A stretch of 52,683 bases of DNA from NCBI GenBank assembly GCA_016280955.1, contig JAEEHV010000062.1, positions 1 through 52,683 of the forward strand, written 5' to 3'. The stretch is from Candidatus Gastranaerophilales bacterium (GTDB lineage Bacteria > Cyanobacteriota > Vampirovibrionia > Gastranaerophilales > Gastranaerophilaceae). The notes under the pieces are model-generated. The model saw only the letters and a program-made list of their open reading frames with translations. It did no database searches and was not told the DNA's origin. The position numbers and the translations under genes were made by a program. Of this stretch, positions 31,486 to 40,054 are shown piece after piece (position 1 is the first letter of the stretch; every line of letters starts with the position of its first letter).

Positions 31486-33498
31486 CTAAACCAGATTTTC
31501 TACAAGCATTTTTTTAATTCCTTGTTCATGGCACTTCTTTGTTCCACATTCAAGGTACATTTTTCTTGATTCTTTCTGCATCTGTTCTATTTTTTCGGGA
31601 TTATTATAAAAATAATCCATTGCACTGCACAATGTGTCCGGAGTTATTTCATCCAAAATTAATCCGCTTTTGTTATTATTAACAACATATTTGCTTCCTG
31701 TTTTTGTAGTTGTAATAATTGCTTTACCATACATACTTCCCTCAAGAACCGTAAGTGGAGCAGGATCATCAAGAGAGGGAACACACAAAACATCAATTTG
31801 ATTAAAAAATTCTTTTTTTCTTTGACCGTAAATCTGTCCTGCCAAGCTAATATTTTCATATTTTTGTACATCTTTTATCAAATCTTCCGCAAAAGAGTCA
31901 TATCCTGTTCCTGCCAAAATTAGTTTTGCATCCGAATGTTTTTCCAAAAGTTTTGTAAATGCACGAACTAAAATATCTACTCCTTTTACCGGCGCAAACG
32001 AACCTATATATCCAAAAGTCATGTCAGACCGATAACTGCTGAATTGTTCAAAATCATTATCAATACCGTTTGGAATAACCTTTATTTTTGGGTTGTATTT
32101 TTTTGCTATATCAGCTGCATACTCCGATACCGAATATATCTTATCAAAATCGGAAAATGTTTCAGCAAATTCTGGAAACATTTTATAATGTTCATTAAGC
32201 AATTTTGTTTCATGAATATACCAAACAGCAGGCATTTTTAACTTTTTTAAAACCTCTATAAATCCGTATGTAGTAATAGTATTACATATAACAAGGTTGT
32301 ATTTCATTAAATTTTTCAAACAAAATTTGAATATATCAGATGCCTTTTTCTCTATATATACAGGGTTTATCCCGATTTCTCTATACTCATCTTCCAGTTC
32401 ATAAGATATACCGTCTTTATATGTTACAACATCTACTTTAATACCTTGTTGAATTAAATACTTTGCCAAATCAAAAAGAACAATCGATGCACCAGTTAAG
32501 GATAAATCATGAGAAACCAATAAAATGTGCTTTTTTTCCAGCTTTTTCTTTAAAAAGTGTATGAAATCCAACCTTTTTTTTATACGTATAAGCTTTTTAC
32601 TATAGTGTTTTCTTTTTCCGGGAAATAATCTTCGTTTTATCAAAATATAAAAATACCGCAATAAATTTCTGTTATTTGGAATTACTTTTGCATATGTCTT
32701 AAGTATATCATCACATATAAGATTAATGTCATAATCCGTTTTTATATATATTAATTTTAAAACTTCAATAACACCCCTTTTCAAAGAATGTGTAATGCTG
32801 TCTTTGCCAAAAGCAAAAATTTTTTTCTTGACAAAAGGCAAGTTTTCTTTATCTATCCAATCATAGACATCATAACAGTGCGGTAAACATTTTTCGTAAA
32901 AACCTTCTTTTATACTTATATAAGCTCCCGCTCTAAAACCTCTTTGAACAAAAAATTTAGTTGTATATAATTCAAAAAACGCAACTGCCTCATCATAATT
33001 TTTTGGAATCTTTAAATTCTTCCAGTACTCATCAAAATCCTCAGACACAAGAATGCTCTTTTTAAAAGCAATAAAATACGATTGTATATGCTCACACACG
33101 TCAATATCTGCAATCTTATAATTTACAGCCGGGTGCTTTGTAATTCCCCAAAAATCAGTATTTTCACTTTCCATTTTTTCAAAAAGGTCATTCAAATCAA
33201 ATAAAGGTCCGTAGAATGTATCGTTTGCAAATATCACTTCGTCATATTGTTTTAAATAATCAACTCCGTGTGTATTTATAAAATGTTTATAAGCACCTGA
33301 ATCAAAACCGGTATTTTCTCTGACAATTATTCTATCCGTATATTTTCTGAATTGTTTTTCTGTTTTTTCCGAAAGATTACCATTTACAACAATACAAATT
33401 CCGGTAAAAAAAGGTTTAATCTTATCTAAAAAATATATGACATAGTCGTTTGCAATTCCGTCCTTATTATAAAAACAATATACTAAAAATCTTTTCAT
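31486..33498 (-). CDS. Two-domain glycosyltransferase: RgpF-like plus GT4
   Basis: The 670-residue protein joins two domains. Residues 1-290 resemble rhamnan-synthesis protein RgpF (FLVYCFYNKDGIANDYVIYFL, NTGFDSGAYKHFI, EVIFANDTFYGPLF, GITKHP). Residues 325-670 form a GT-B, GT4-type glycosyltransferase (LLVSHDLSLTGASIVLFDLA, VIPNGIDNDFEQF, YIGSFAPVKGVDILVRAF, and the E-x7-E region PAPLTVLEGSMYGKAIITT). Such proteins build surface polysaccharides. GGTGGTGA precedes the ATG. No other polysaccharide genes are adjacent. The sugar is unknown. Confidence 0.85.
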   Translation of the reverse strand: MKRFLVYCFYNKDGIANDYVIYFLDKIKPFFTGICIVVNGNLSEKTEKQFRKYTDRIIVRENTGFDSGAYKHFINTHGVDYLKQYDEVIFANDTFYGPLFDLNDLFEKMESENTDFWGITKHPAVNYKIADIDVCEHIQSYFIAFKKSILVSEDFDEYWKNLKIPKNYDEAVAFFELYTTKFFVQRGFRAGAYISIKEGFYEKCLPHCYDVYDWIDKENLPFVKKKIFAFGKDSITHSLKRGVIEVLKLIYIKTDYDINLICDDILKTYAKVIPNNRNLLRYFYILIKRRLFPGKRKHYSKKLIRIKKRLDFIHFLKKKLEKKHILLVSHDLSLTGASIVLFDLAKYLIQQGIKVDVVTYKDGISYELEDEYREIGINPVYIEKKASDIFKFCLKNLMKYNLVICNTITTYGFIEVLKKLKMPAVWYIHETKLLNEHYKMFPEFAETFSDFDKIYSVSEYAADIAKKYNPKIKVIPNGIDNDFEQFSSYRSDMTFGYIGSFAPVKGVDILVRAFTKLLEKHSDAKLILAGTGYDSFAEDLIKDVQKYENISLAGQIYGQRKKEFFNQIDVLCVPSLDDPAPLTVLEGSMYGKAIITTTKTGSKYVVNNNKSGLILDEITPDTLCSAMDYFYNNPEKIEQMQKESRKMYLECGTKKCHEQGIKKMLVENLV

Positions 33499-33574
33499 TT
33501 TGTATTCACCACCTTTTTAATATATCATAAATATAAAAGTTTAAACCGAAATTCAAATATCAATTTATAAGACA

Positions 33575-34879
33575 TTACAATTTTTGAGCATTAAACGAAA
33601 AGTCTTCGGTATTCAGTTCCCGTAGGAAATTTATCCAGCCGGTATAATAATCGGACAAAGCATCTGCATAACCTACAACAAGATCCTGATAAGATTCTTC
33701 CACTGCCGCTAAAGTTGCAAAGTCAACTTTTTCAATTTTATACGTCTTTTCAAATAAATTAAACAATTCTTCCGAATCCCGCAAAATTGAATCATTATAA
33801 CTGTTCAAATTCAACTGTGCCGTTATAAATTCTTCATAGGCAATTTCGACATCCTTTTTTGCTTTGTTAACTACAGATATATAGTCCGTTTTTGCTTTTT
33901 CTACTTCTAATCGTGCATTTTTTATTTCTGGCTTATAACTGTAAAATAACGGAATATTAACGAGATTTGCCTCAAGATATGCACCTGCTTTATATGTATT
34001 ATCATCGGAAAGTCCTATCGTCTGATATCCGTATCCGCTTGACAGTTCAATATCAGGAACTTTTTGGCGAACAGTAACCGACAACTTTTTGTTTGCAACT
34101 TCTATTTGTTGTTCAGCCAGTTTAATATCATATCTGTTTTTTATTGCAGAATTTTCTATATCTTTAAAAGAAGGAAGTTGTGTCGATACATTAGGAATGT
34201 TTATACTTATTACATCACCGCTGTTTGTAAGCTCACAATCAAAAGAATCATACTTTCCGTCAGGAACATTCATAATTTTATTAAACTCAATTCTCGCCGT
34301 TTTTGCATTGGTTTTTGTTTTATTAACTTCCGTTATAATCTGGTTGAGTGCAATCTTTGCCTCTATTGTATCCAGGTCCGTTTTGTTTGCCGATAAATTA
34401 TTTCTGTTTGATATTTCCAGCAAATCTTCAAGGAATTTTTGCTGATGTTCGTATTTTTTTAAAATATATTTTGCAACAACAAGCTTTATATATGCTTCCG
34501 CCACATCCATTTTCAGGTTAAATTTTTGATACTCAAACTCCTCCGCTGTCAGCTTATAATTTGCTTTTGCCAAATTCTTTTTGGGGGTTCTTTTACCAAG
34601 CTCTATCATTTGTGACAAACCTAATTGGTTAGGATTACCTTTGCCTGCCTTACCAAAGTTCCAATATGTACTTATGGACGGATTTTGCAGTCTATTTGCA
34701 ATCTTAATTTCATTTTCTGCGATATCAACATTCATTTTATATGATTTAATATCCAGATTGTTTTGCAGAGCTATATCCATTGCAGTTTTTAAATCTATTT
34801 GCTTATACTCCTCGGAAAAACAAGATAGTGCAACAGTTGAATAAATCAATAAAAAAATTAAAAACTTCTTTTTAAACAT
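33575..34879 (-). CDS. TolC-type outer-membrane channel protein
   Basis: The 434-residue protein has a signal peptide (first ~22 residues) and two outer-membrane-efflux-protein repeats of long helices with periodic Asn/Ala/Lys (YKQIDLKTAMDIALQNNLDI, KNRYDIKLAEQQIEVANKKL, KKDVEIAYEEFITAQLNLNS). TolC-type trimers form the outer-membrane duct of efflux and type I secretion systems. Its presence supports a two-membrane envelope. No inner-membrane pump or adaptor gene is adjacent. The promoter spacing predicts a leaderless mRNA. Confidence 0.88.
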   Translation of the reverse strand: MFKKKFLIFLLIYSTVALSCFSEEYKQIDLKTAMDIALQNNLDIKSYKMNVDIAENEIKIANRLQNPSISTYWNFGKAGKGNPNQLGLSQMIELGKRTPKKNLAKANYKLTAEEFEYQKFNLKMDVAEAYIKLVVAKYILKKYEHQQKFLEDLLEISNRNNLSANKTDLDTIEAKIALNQIITEVNKTKTNAKTARIEFNKIMNVPDGKYDSFDCELTNSGDVISINIPNVSTQLPSFKDIENSAIKNRYDIKLAEQQIEVANKKLSVTVRQKVPDIELSSGYGYQTIGLSDDNTYKAGAYLEANLVNIPLFYSYKPEIKNARLEVEKAKTDYISVVNKAKKDVEIAYEEFITAQLNLNSYNDSILRDSEELFNLFEKTYKIEKVDFATLAAVEESYQDLVVGYADALSDYYTGWINFLRELNTEDFSFNAQKL

Positions 34880-34885
34880 AAGTTT

Positions 34886-34891
34886 ATTATA
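34886..34891 (-). promoter_or_regulatory. -10 box giving a leaderless TolC-type mRNA
   Basis: On the minus strand TATAAT (34886-34891) is followed by exactly six bases and the ATG at 34879. No Shine-Dalgarno sequence is present. The -35 region is poor and AT-rich. Confidence 0.5.
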
Positions 34892-34947
34892 TAATAAAAT
34901 TTTATTTGTTATATTATATTTATAAGAAATAAGGAGTTTATAAAAAT

Positions 34948-35973
34948 ATGTTTGAAGATTTTTTTAACAAATATGTAAAATTTAAGTATATAACTTTTAC
35001 AATTGTATTATTATTGTTTTTATTTTTTGTATTTAACTGCAAAGACATTGCGATAATGTTTTTTGCATCTTTCGTAATTGCATGTTCTCTTAACCCTATT
35101 GTTGATAAATTGTCGGAAAGAATACCCCGACACGCAGCCGCTGTGCTTGTAGCAGCTTTGTCTTTACTGATTATACTTGCAATATTTGTTCCTGTTTGCA
35201 TAATGTCAATTGAACAAATTAAAATATTTTTACATAAATTACCGCACTATCTTGATAACTTTGATGAATATATACTTGGACTTCCGATTTTAAATCATTT
35301 CGGATTTTTGGCAAATGATGCGGATGACATTATGGAGCAGCTCTCTTTGTCATCCTCTGACGTTCTGAATAAAGCCATGGATGCAGGAAAATACATCGGT
35401 TCATTTATTATGTACCTTTTGGTATCCATAATAATTGTTTTTAACTTAATTACAGATAAAACCAAAATTAAAGATTATTATTTAAAATCATTCCCTTCTA
35501 ATATGCGTAAAAAAGCTGATGAAGTGGGCAAAATAATCGCAGAAAAAATGGGCGGATACGTAATAGCACTTTTGGCAACCACATTAAGTGTCGGTATTGT
35601 TATGCTTATTGGTTTACTTATTTTCAGAGTTCCATATGCAATATTGCTTGCAACAATAACCGCCGCCTTTGATATCATTCCGGTTGTAGGTCCGGCCATA
35701 GCACTCATTATATGTTTACTGGCAACTTATGATGCAGGTACAGGTGTTGTATTGGCTGTTATTGCAGTATTTGCAGTCGCACAGTTTGTTGAAAATAACA
35801 TTGTACGACCTTATGTATTCGGCAAAGTTATGCATGTACATCCGATAATAATATTTCTGTTCTTATTTATTACGGCAGAATATATCGGCATCATAGGAGT
35901 TATTTTTGCACCTGCAATTGCCGCATTATTTGCCGTACTGTTTGAAGAACTTTATCTCAAAAAATTAGACTGA
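34948..35973 (+). CDS. AI-2E-family (PerM/UPF0118) membrane transporter
   Basis: The 341-residue protein has about eight membrane segments and the family signatures: SFVIACSLNPIVDKLSERIPRHAAA near 42-66, then the C-terminal AAFDIIPVVGPAIALI and FVENNIVRPYVFGKVMHVHPIIIF. Members include the AI-2 exporter TqsA and the sodium-proton antiporter-like YdgG/PerM group; the substrate is not predictable. AAGGAG lies 9 bases before the ATG. It is divergent from the TolC-type gene and converges on flhA with 4 bases between. Confidence 0.9.
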   Translation: MFEDFFNKYVKFKYITFTIVLLLFLFFVFNCKDIAIMFFASFVIACSLNPIVDKLSERIPRHAAAVLVAALSLLIILAIFVPVCIMSIEQIKIFLHKLPHYLDNFDEYILGLPILNHFGFLANDADDIMEQLSLSSSDVLNKAMDAGKYIGSFIMYLLVSIIIVFNLITDKTKIKDYYLKSFPSNMRKKADEVGKIIAEKMGGYVIALLATTLSVGIVMLIGLLIFRVPYAILLATITAAFDIIPVVGPAIALIICLLATYDAGTGVVLAVIAVFAVAQFVENNIVRPYVFGKVMHVHPIIIFLFLFITAEYIGIIGVIFAPAIAALFAVLFEELYLKKLD

Positions 35974-35977
35974 TTTT

Positions 35978-38068
35978 TTAATATCCGTTTCCTTCACCGA
36001 TTGTATCAACAGCCTCAACCTTAATATCGGTAATAAGTTCGGAATAGGATATTACAACTATTGTCGGTATATGTCTTTCAAGCAGCTGATAAAGCGGAAG
36101 CCTTATTCTCGGAGAACACAGAATTACGGGTTGTTGCCCGATTTGCTGGTGTGCTCTCATTAATGTCATTGCCGTAGATTCGATTAAATCCTGCACCTGC
36201 ATAGGATTAAGAAGGAACATTGTACCAAGTTCCGTTCTCTGGCAGCTGTCATCAAGTGTCTTTTCCCACTCCGGAGATAGTGTCAGTGCATACAAAACAT
36301 GGTCACGGTCAACATTGCTTAAACAAATCTGACGACCTAATGCCGCTCTTAAACGTTCAGACAAAATGTCCGGCTCTTTGGAAAATCTCGCATAATCGCA
36401 AAGCCGCTCAAATACAAATATAATATCTTTGATTGAAACTTTTTCTCTAATCAGGTTAACAAATATTTTACGCAAATCTGAAGTTGAAATAATTGCCGGA
36501 ACAAGATCATTAACAAGTGTCGGATCCTGAGAACGTACAAGCTCCATAAGTTTAAGTACATCTGTTTTTGTCATAACTTCATCAACGTGTTTACGAACAC
36601 ATTCCTGCAAGTGTGTAACAAGAACATCCGTTGCATCTACAGCCGTAACATTTCTTGTTTCTTTTGCATCAGATTCCGATATCCAGTATGCCTGTGTCTG
36701 ATATGTCGGATCGACACCGACTATTGCATCTTCAGGAATTGTTTTCTTAACCGAATCCCACTGGTCTGCAATTACCATATATTTACCCGGATAAACATAA
36801 CCCGATGCTACAACGTTATTTCTGATTGCAATAACATACTCGTTTGCTTCCAATGCAGATGAGTCCATAATACGAATGTTCGGCAGAATGTAACCGAGTT
36901 CATCGGTAACTCTTTGACGCAAGGCAGCTATTTTTGCAAGCAATTGACCGTCCTGATCAGGATCGGCTATAACCAGCAAACCGGCTCCGACCTGCAAGCT
37001 CAATACGTCAACACCAAGTCGCTCGTACATCTTATTCGGGTTAACCAAATCCTGCATATTTTGACGAACACTTTCCAATTGTCCCAATTGAGATTGAACG
37101 TCAGCATTAACCAATACCGAAAAGCCCGCCAGCAAAAGTCCGATAGTAAATATCGTAAACGGGAACCAAGGTAAACCTGTCCAGTGCGAAGTTATTGCTA
37201 TCAAACCCAAAAATACGGCAGCAAAAAACAATGAATAAGGTTTTGCCATAATCTGGCTTGTTAAGTCACCGCCTAATGACATATTTCCGGCAGAAGCACG
37301 AGTCATGACAATACCTGCAGCAATTGACATCAAAAGTGACGGGAGCTGAGATGCAAGACCGTCACCTATCGTTAATACTGTATATTTTTGAACTGCATCT
37401 GCAACCGGCATTTGATTCATCAGACAACCTATACACAAACCACCGACAATGTTAATTATTACAATGATGATACCTGCCATAGTATCACCTTTTACGAACT
37501 TCATAGAACCATCCATTGAACCGAACAAACTTGATTCTCTCTGTAAATCTTCACGCCGTTTAACCGCTTCTTCCGGAGAAATCAAGCCGGCATTGAAATC
37601 GGCATCAATAGTCATTTGCTTACCTGGCATTGCGTCTAATGCAAAACGTGCGGCAACTTCGGCAATACGTTCAGCACCTTTCGTAATTACCATAAATTGT
37701 ACTACGGTAATGATTAAGAAAATTACACCACCTACAACCATGTTTCCGCCCGTTACAAATGTTCCGAATGCGTGAATTACTTCACCTGCTTCACCCTTAG
37801 CCAAAATAAGACGGGTTGATGCAATAGACAAACACAGTCTGAACATTGTTCCGATAAGAATAATTGACGGGAATGCAGCAAGTTCCAATGGTTTTTGGAC
37901 ATACAAAGATATCATCAACAGCACAATTCCGAGGGTTATATTAAGCGAAATTGAAAAATTAATAACCCAATTTGGCATCTCTATAATCAAGATTAATATC
38001 AAAATCATTACAAAAAATGCCAAAGCTATTTCAGATATAGGTTTACTTTGTTGTCCTTCTGCTGCCAT
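35978..38068 (-). CDS. flhA: Flagellar biosynthesis protein FlhA
   Basis: The 696-residue export-gate protein has eight N-terminal membrane segments (about 15-310). The family signature includes RREDLQRESSLFGSMDGSM and KFVKGDTMAGI (near 165-200). A C-terminal cytoplasmic domain (about 345-690) forms the nonameric docking ring. Length and motifs are normal. The ATG has no Shine-Dalgarno sequence; octamer-repeat copy C begins 10 bases upstream. It is the last gene of the fliE-fliF-(fliG-position)-fliH-flhA block. A separate gene at 9211-9855 carries a second copy of the C-domain. Confidence 0.97.
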   Translation of the reverse strand: MAAEGQQSKPISEIALAFFVMILILILIIEMPNWVINFSISLNITLGIVLLMISLYVQKPLELAAFPSIILIGTMFRLCLSIASTRLILAKGEAGEVIHAFGTFVTGGNMVVGGVIFLIITVVQFMVITKGAERIAEVAARFALDAMPGKQMTIDADFNAGLISPEEAVKRREDLQRESSLFGSMDGSMKFVKGDTMAGIIIVIINIVGGLCIGCLMNQMPVADAVQKYTVLTIGDGLASQLPSLLMSIAAGIVMTRASAGNMSLGGDLTSQIMAKPYSLFFAAVFLGLIAITSHWTGLPWFPFTIFTIGLLLAGFSVLVNADVQSQLGQLESVRQNMQDLVNPNKMYERLGVDVLSLQVGAGLLVIADPDQDGQLLAKIAALRQRVTDELGYILPNIRIMDSSALEANEYVIAIRNNVVASGYVYPGKYMVIADQWDSVKKTIPEDAIVGVDPTYQTQAYWISESDAKETRNVTAVDATDVLVTHLQECVRKHVDEVMTKTDVLKLMELVRSQDPTLVNDLVPAIISTSDLRKIFVNLIREKVSIKDIIFVFERLCDYARFSKEPDILSERLRAALGRQICLSNVDRDHVLYALTLSPEWEKTLDDSCQRTELGTMFLLNPMQVQDLIESTAMTLMRAHQQIGQQPVILCSPRIRLPLYQLLERHIPTIVVISYSELITDIKVEAVDTIGEGNGY

Positions 38069-38077
38069 TTTAGAAAT

Positions 38078-38144
38078 AAATAAGCGAATAGGTAAATAAG
38101 CGAATAAGCGGTTATCTTATTAACTTATTAACTTAACTCTTATT
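38078..38144. repeat. Degenerate octamer inverted repeat, copy C
   Basis: From 38078, AATAAGCG-like octamers (AATAAGCG, AATAGGTA, AATAAGCG, AATAAGCG) run to 38108. The inverted arm at 38116-38144 is made of CTTATTAA units. Imperfect pairing spans about 30 bases. It fills the flhA-fliH gap in the same design as copies A and B. Confidence 0.6.
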
Positions 38145-38176
38145 AATTCCCCTCCTTTCTTATTCAAATACCTTTA

Positions 38177-38974
38177 TTAAATACCTTCTAATGCTTTTTT
38201 AATAATTTCTATCTGAGTGTCAATAGAAGCATCTACAATACCGTTGTTTGTCTGAAAAACACATCCTCCGTCATCTATGGAAGGATCTGATATTATATTG
38301 ATTTTTGCATCAATTCCGTATGCATACGACATGTTCGGAAGAGTATCTTTAATAAAAGCAACTGACCTTGGGTTAACTCTTATATTTATTTTTGGTTCAT
38401 TCTTAGATGCCGTTTTTAATACATCAACTATTATATCTAACAGAACCTGAGGATCAGCATCAACTTCACGTTTAACTATGCGTTTTGCAATATCGACACT
38501 CATTTCTAAAATATCCGGAGCAATATATTCAAATACTTCTTTTGTAGCACCCATAAATTCATGAATTTTTGCTCTGAATTCTTCAATATCTTTTTCTGAC
38601 TGTTCAAGACCTTTTCTGTATCCTTCTTCAAATGCGGACTTTTTAATTGATTCTGCTTCCTCCTGAGCTCTGGACACAAGATTTCTGTCATCAATTCGTC
38701 TGTAGCCCCTGCGCCTTGTTCCTCTCCTGCGTTCCTGACGCTGATTAAAATCAATATTTTCCACATCAAACAAATCTACCTGAGGTTCCGGAGGTAACAC
38801 AGGTTCTATTGGGGTGATGTCATCGCTGTCATCTCCTGTTTCTTCCTCTTCGTCAAAATCAGCGGAAGGAAATTCTTCTTCGTTTTTTTCAACGTCAACT
38901 TTAGGCAATTGTTTTGCTTTTGCCTCAATAAATTTTTCCTCCAACTCTTTTACTTTGTCTTTTTTAATAATCAT
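38177..38974 (-). CDS. fliH: FliH-like flagellar export ATPase regulator
   Basis: The 265-residue protein has an acidic disordered N-terminus (about 1-75), an unusual Arg-rich patch (RQERRRGTRRRGYRR, near 85-100), a coiled-coil middle (EEAESIKKSAFEEGYRKGLEQSEKDIEEF) and a C-terminal FliH/HrpE-like domain (DILEMSVDIAKRIVKREVDAD, then VNPRSVAFIKD and SDPSIDDGGCVFQT). FliH links the ATPase FliI to the C-ring and gate. FliI is not in this window. It is placed by motif and by position before flhA. No clear ribosome site is seen. Confidence 0.85.
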   Translation of the reverse strand: MIIKKDKVKELEEKFIEAKAKQLPKVDVEKNEEEFPSADFDEEEETGDDSDDITPIEPVLPPEPQVDLFDVENIDFNQRQERRRGTRRRGYRRIDDRNLVSRAQEEAESIKKSAFEEGYRKGLEQSEKDIEEFRAKIHEFMGATKEVFEYIAPDILEMSVDIAKRIVKREVDADPQVLLDIIVDVLKTASKNEPKINIRVNPRSVAFIKDTLPNMSYAYGIDAKINIISDPSIDDGGCVFQTNNGIVDASIDTQIEIIKKALEGI

Positions 38975-38990
38975 GGCTTATTATTAATTA

Positions 38991-40043
38991 TTATATACTA
39001 TCCTGAACATGTTGTGCAACAATCCCTGCAACTTTTAACGGCAACCCCGAATACTCTCCGTCATAAGCTCTGGCAATAAATCTTTTTACGAGAGGACGTT
39101 CGTTGCGAATGATTTTTTCAACCTTTTCTCTGGGTGTTGAACGATATATTCTGAGCAAATCTCCCAAAACATTTTCCTGAGTTAATTTATGTTTTATCGG
39201 TAAATATTGCCTCATCTCTTTCAGACAAGCAGTAAGCAAATCTCCGTCCAATTGAGATTCCAGGTTAACCATTTCCATATAACTTTGCAATTGTTTTGAA
39301 TCACTCTCATTAAAGTTACTGATTACGGCAGCTGCCTTGTCCTTGGAAACTATTTTCAAAAGCATGGCAAGAGATATAAGTTTCATTTGTCTTTCGTTTA
39401 TACCGCGTACAGCAGGAGCAGTACTTCCTTGTTGTTGTTGCTCTTGTTTTTCCTGCCGTTTTTGATTCCGTTTTTCTTCTCTGCGTTTTTGTGCTTCTTT
39501 TCGTCTTTCTTCTGCATTTTGCTGTTCTGCCTGCTGCTGAGCAGCCTGTGCCTGCTGCGCCATAACATCAATATTTGACTGATTTTGTGCAGAAACCATT
39601 GTCTGTTCGTCAATAATACCCTTTTGCTGCAACTCCTCAATACTTTGTTTATAAACCTTTATAACATGGTGTTCTACAGCCTGAAGCAGCTGTTCCTGAG
39701 GAATATTCCTCGTAATCGCCTGTTTTGCCACTTCAAATATGGTAAATGCAATTTTTTGCATTATACCGTCCCAGTACTGACGATCAATACCTGAATGAAC
39801 CAAATCAATTGTTTTATGGAAAGACCATTCCGCAATTATCTGGGTTATAAAAATTGCCTGCTCGGCAGTAAGTTGTAAACTTTCATCGTTACAAAGAGCC
39901 TCACCTGCCATCAAGGTAAAGTTGCCCAACGTCTGAACAACATATTGCTTGTCCTCATCGCTCATTTCAGGAGGAACAAGCCCTTGTGCCTGCTGTGCCA
40001 TTGACGTTGCAAATTCTTTGTAATCAAATCCTTCTATGGGCAT
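38991..40043 (-). CDS. Divergent protein in the FliG position
   Basis: The 350-residue protein lies between fliF and fliH, the usual place of fliG. It begins MPIEGFDYKEFATSMAQQAQ, then has a helical region (50-150), a Gln/Glu/Arg-rich coiled coil (about 165-208), and a C-terminal helical part (about 215-350: LISLAMLLKIVSKDKAAAVISNF, MRQYLPIKHKL). The last part has the feel of FliG armadillo helices (VSKDKAAAVISNFNESD is like the LSxExAAxVLxxL pattern), but the charged torque-helix motif of FliG-C is not evident. It may be a highly diverged FliG or a replacement. Family is not recognised with confidence. Confidence 0.65.
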   Translation of the reverse strand: MPIEGFDYKEFATSMAQQAQGLVPPEMSDEDKQYVVQTLGNFTLMAGEALCNDESLQLTAEQAIFITQIIAEWSFHKTIDLVHSGIDRQYWDGIMQKIAFTIFEVAKQAITRNIPQEQLLQAVEHHVIKVYKQSIEELQQKGIIDEQTMVSAQNQSNIDVMAQQAQAAQQQAEQQNAEERRKEAQKRREEKRNQKRQEKQEQQQQGSTAPAVRGINERQMKLISLAMLLKIVSKDKAAAVISNFNESDSKQLQSYMEMVNLESQLDGDLLTACLKEMRQYLPIKHKLTQENVLGDLLRIYRSTPREKVEKIIRNERPLVKRFIARAYDGEYSGLPLKVAGIVAQHVQDSI

Positions 40044-40054
40044 TCCTTTTACCC

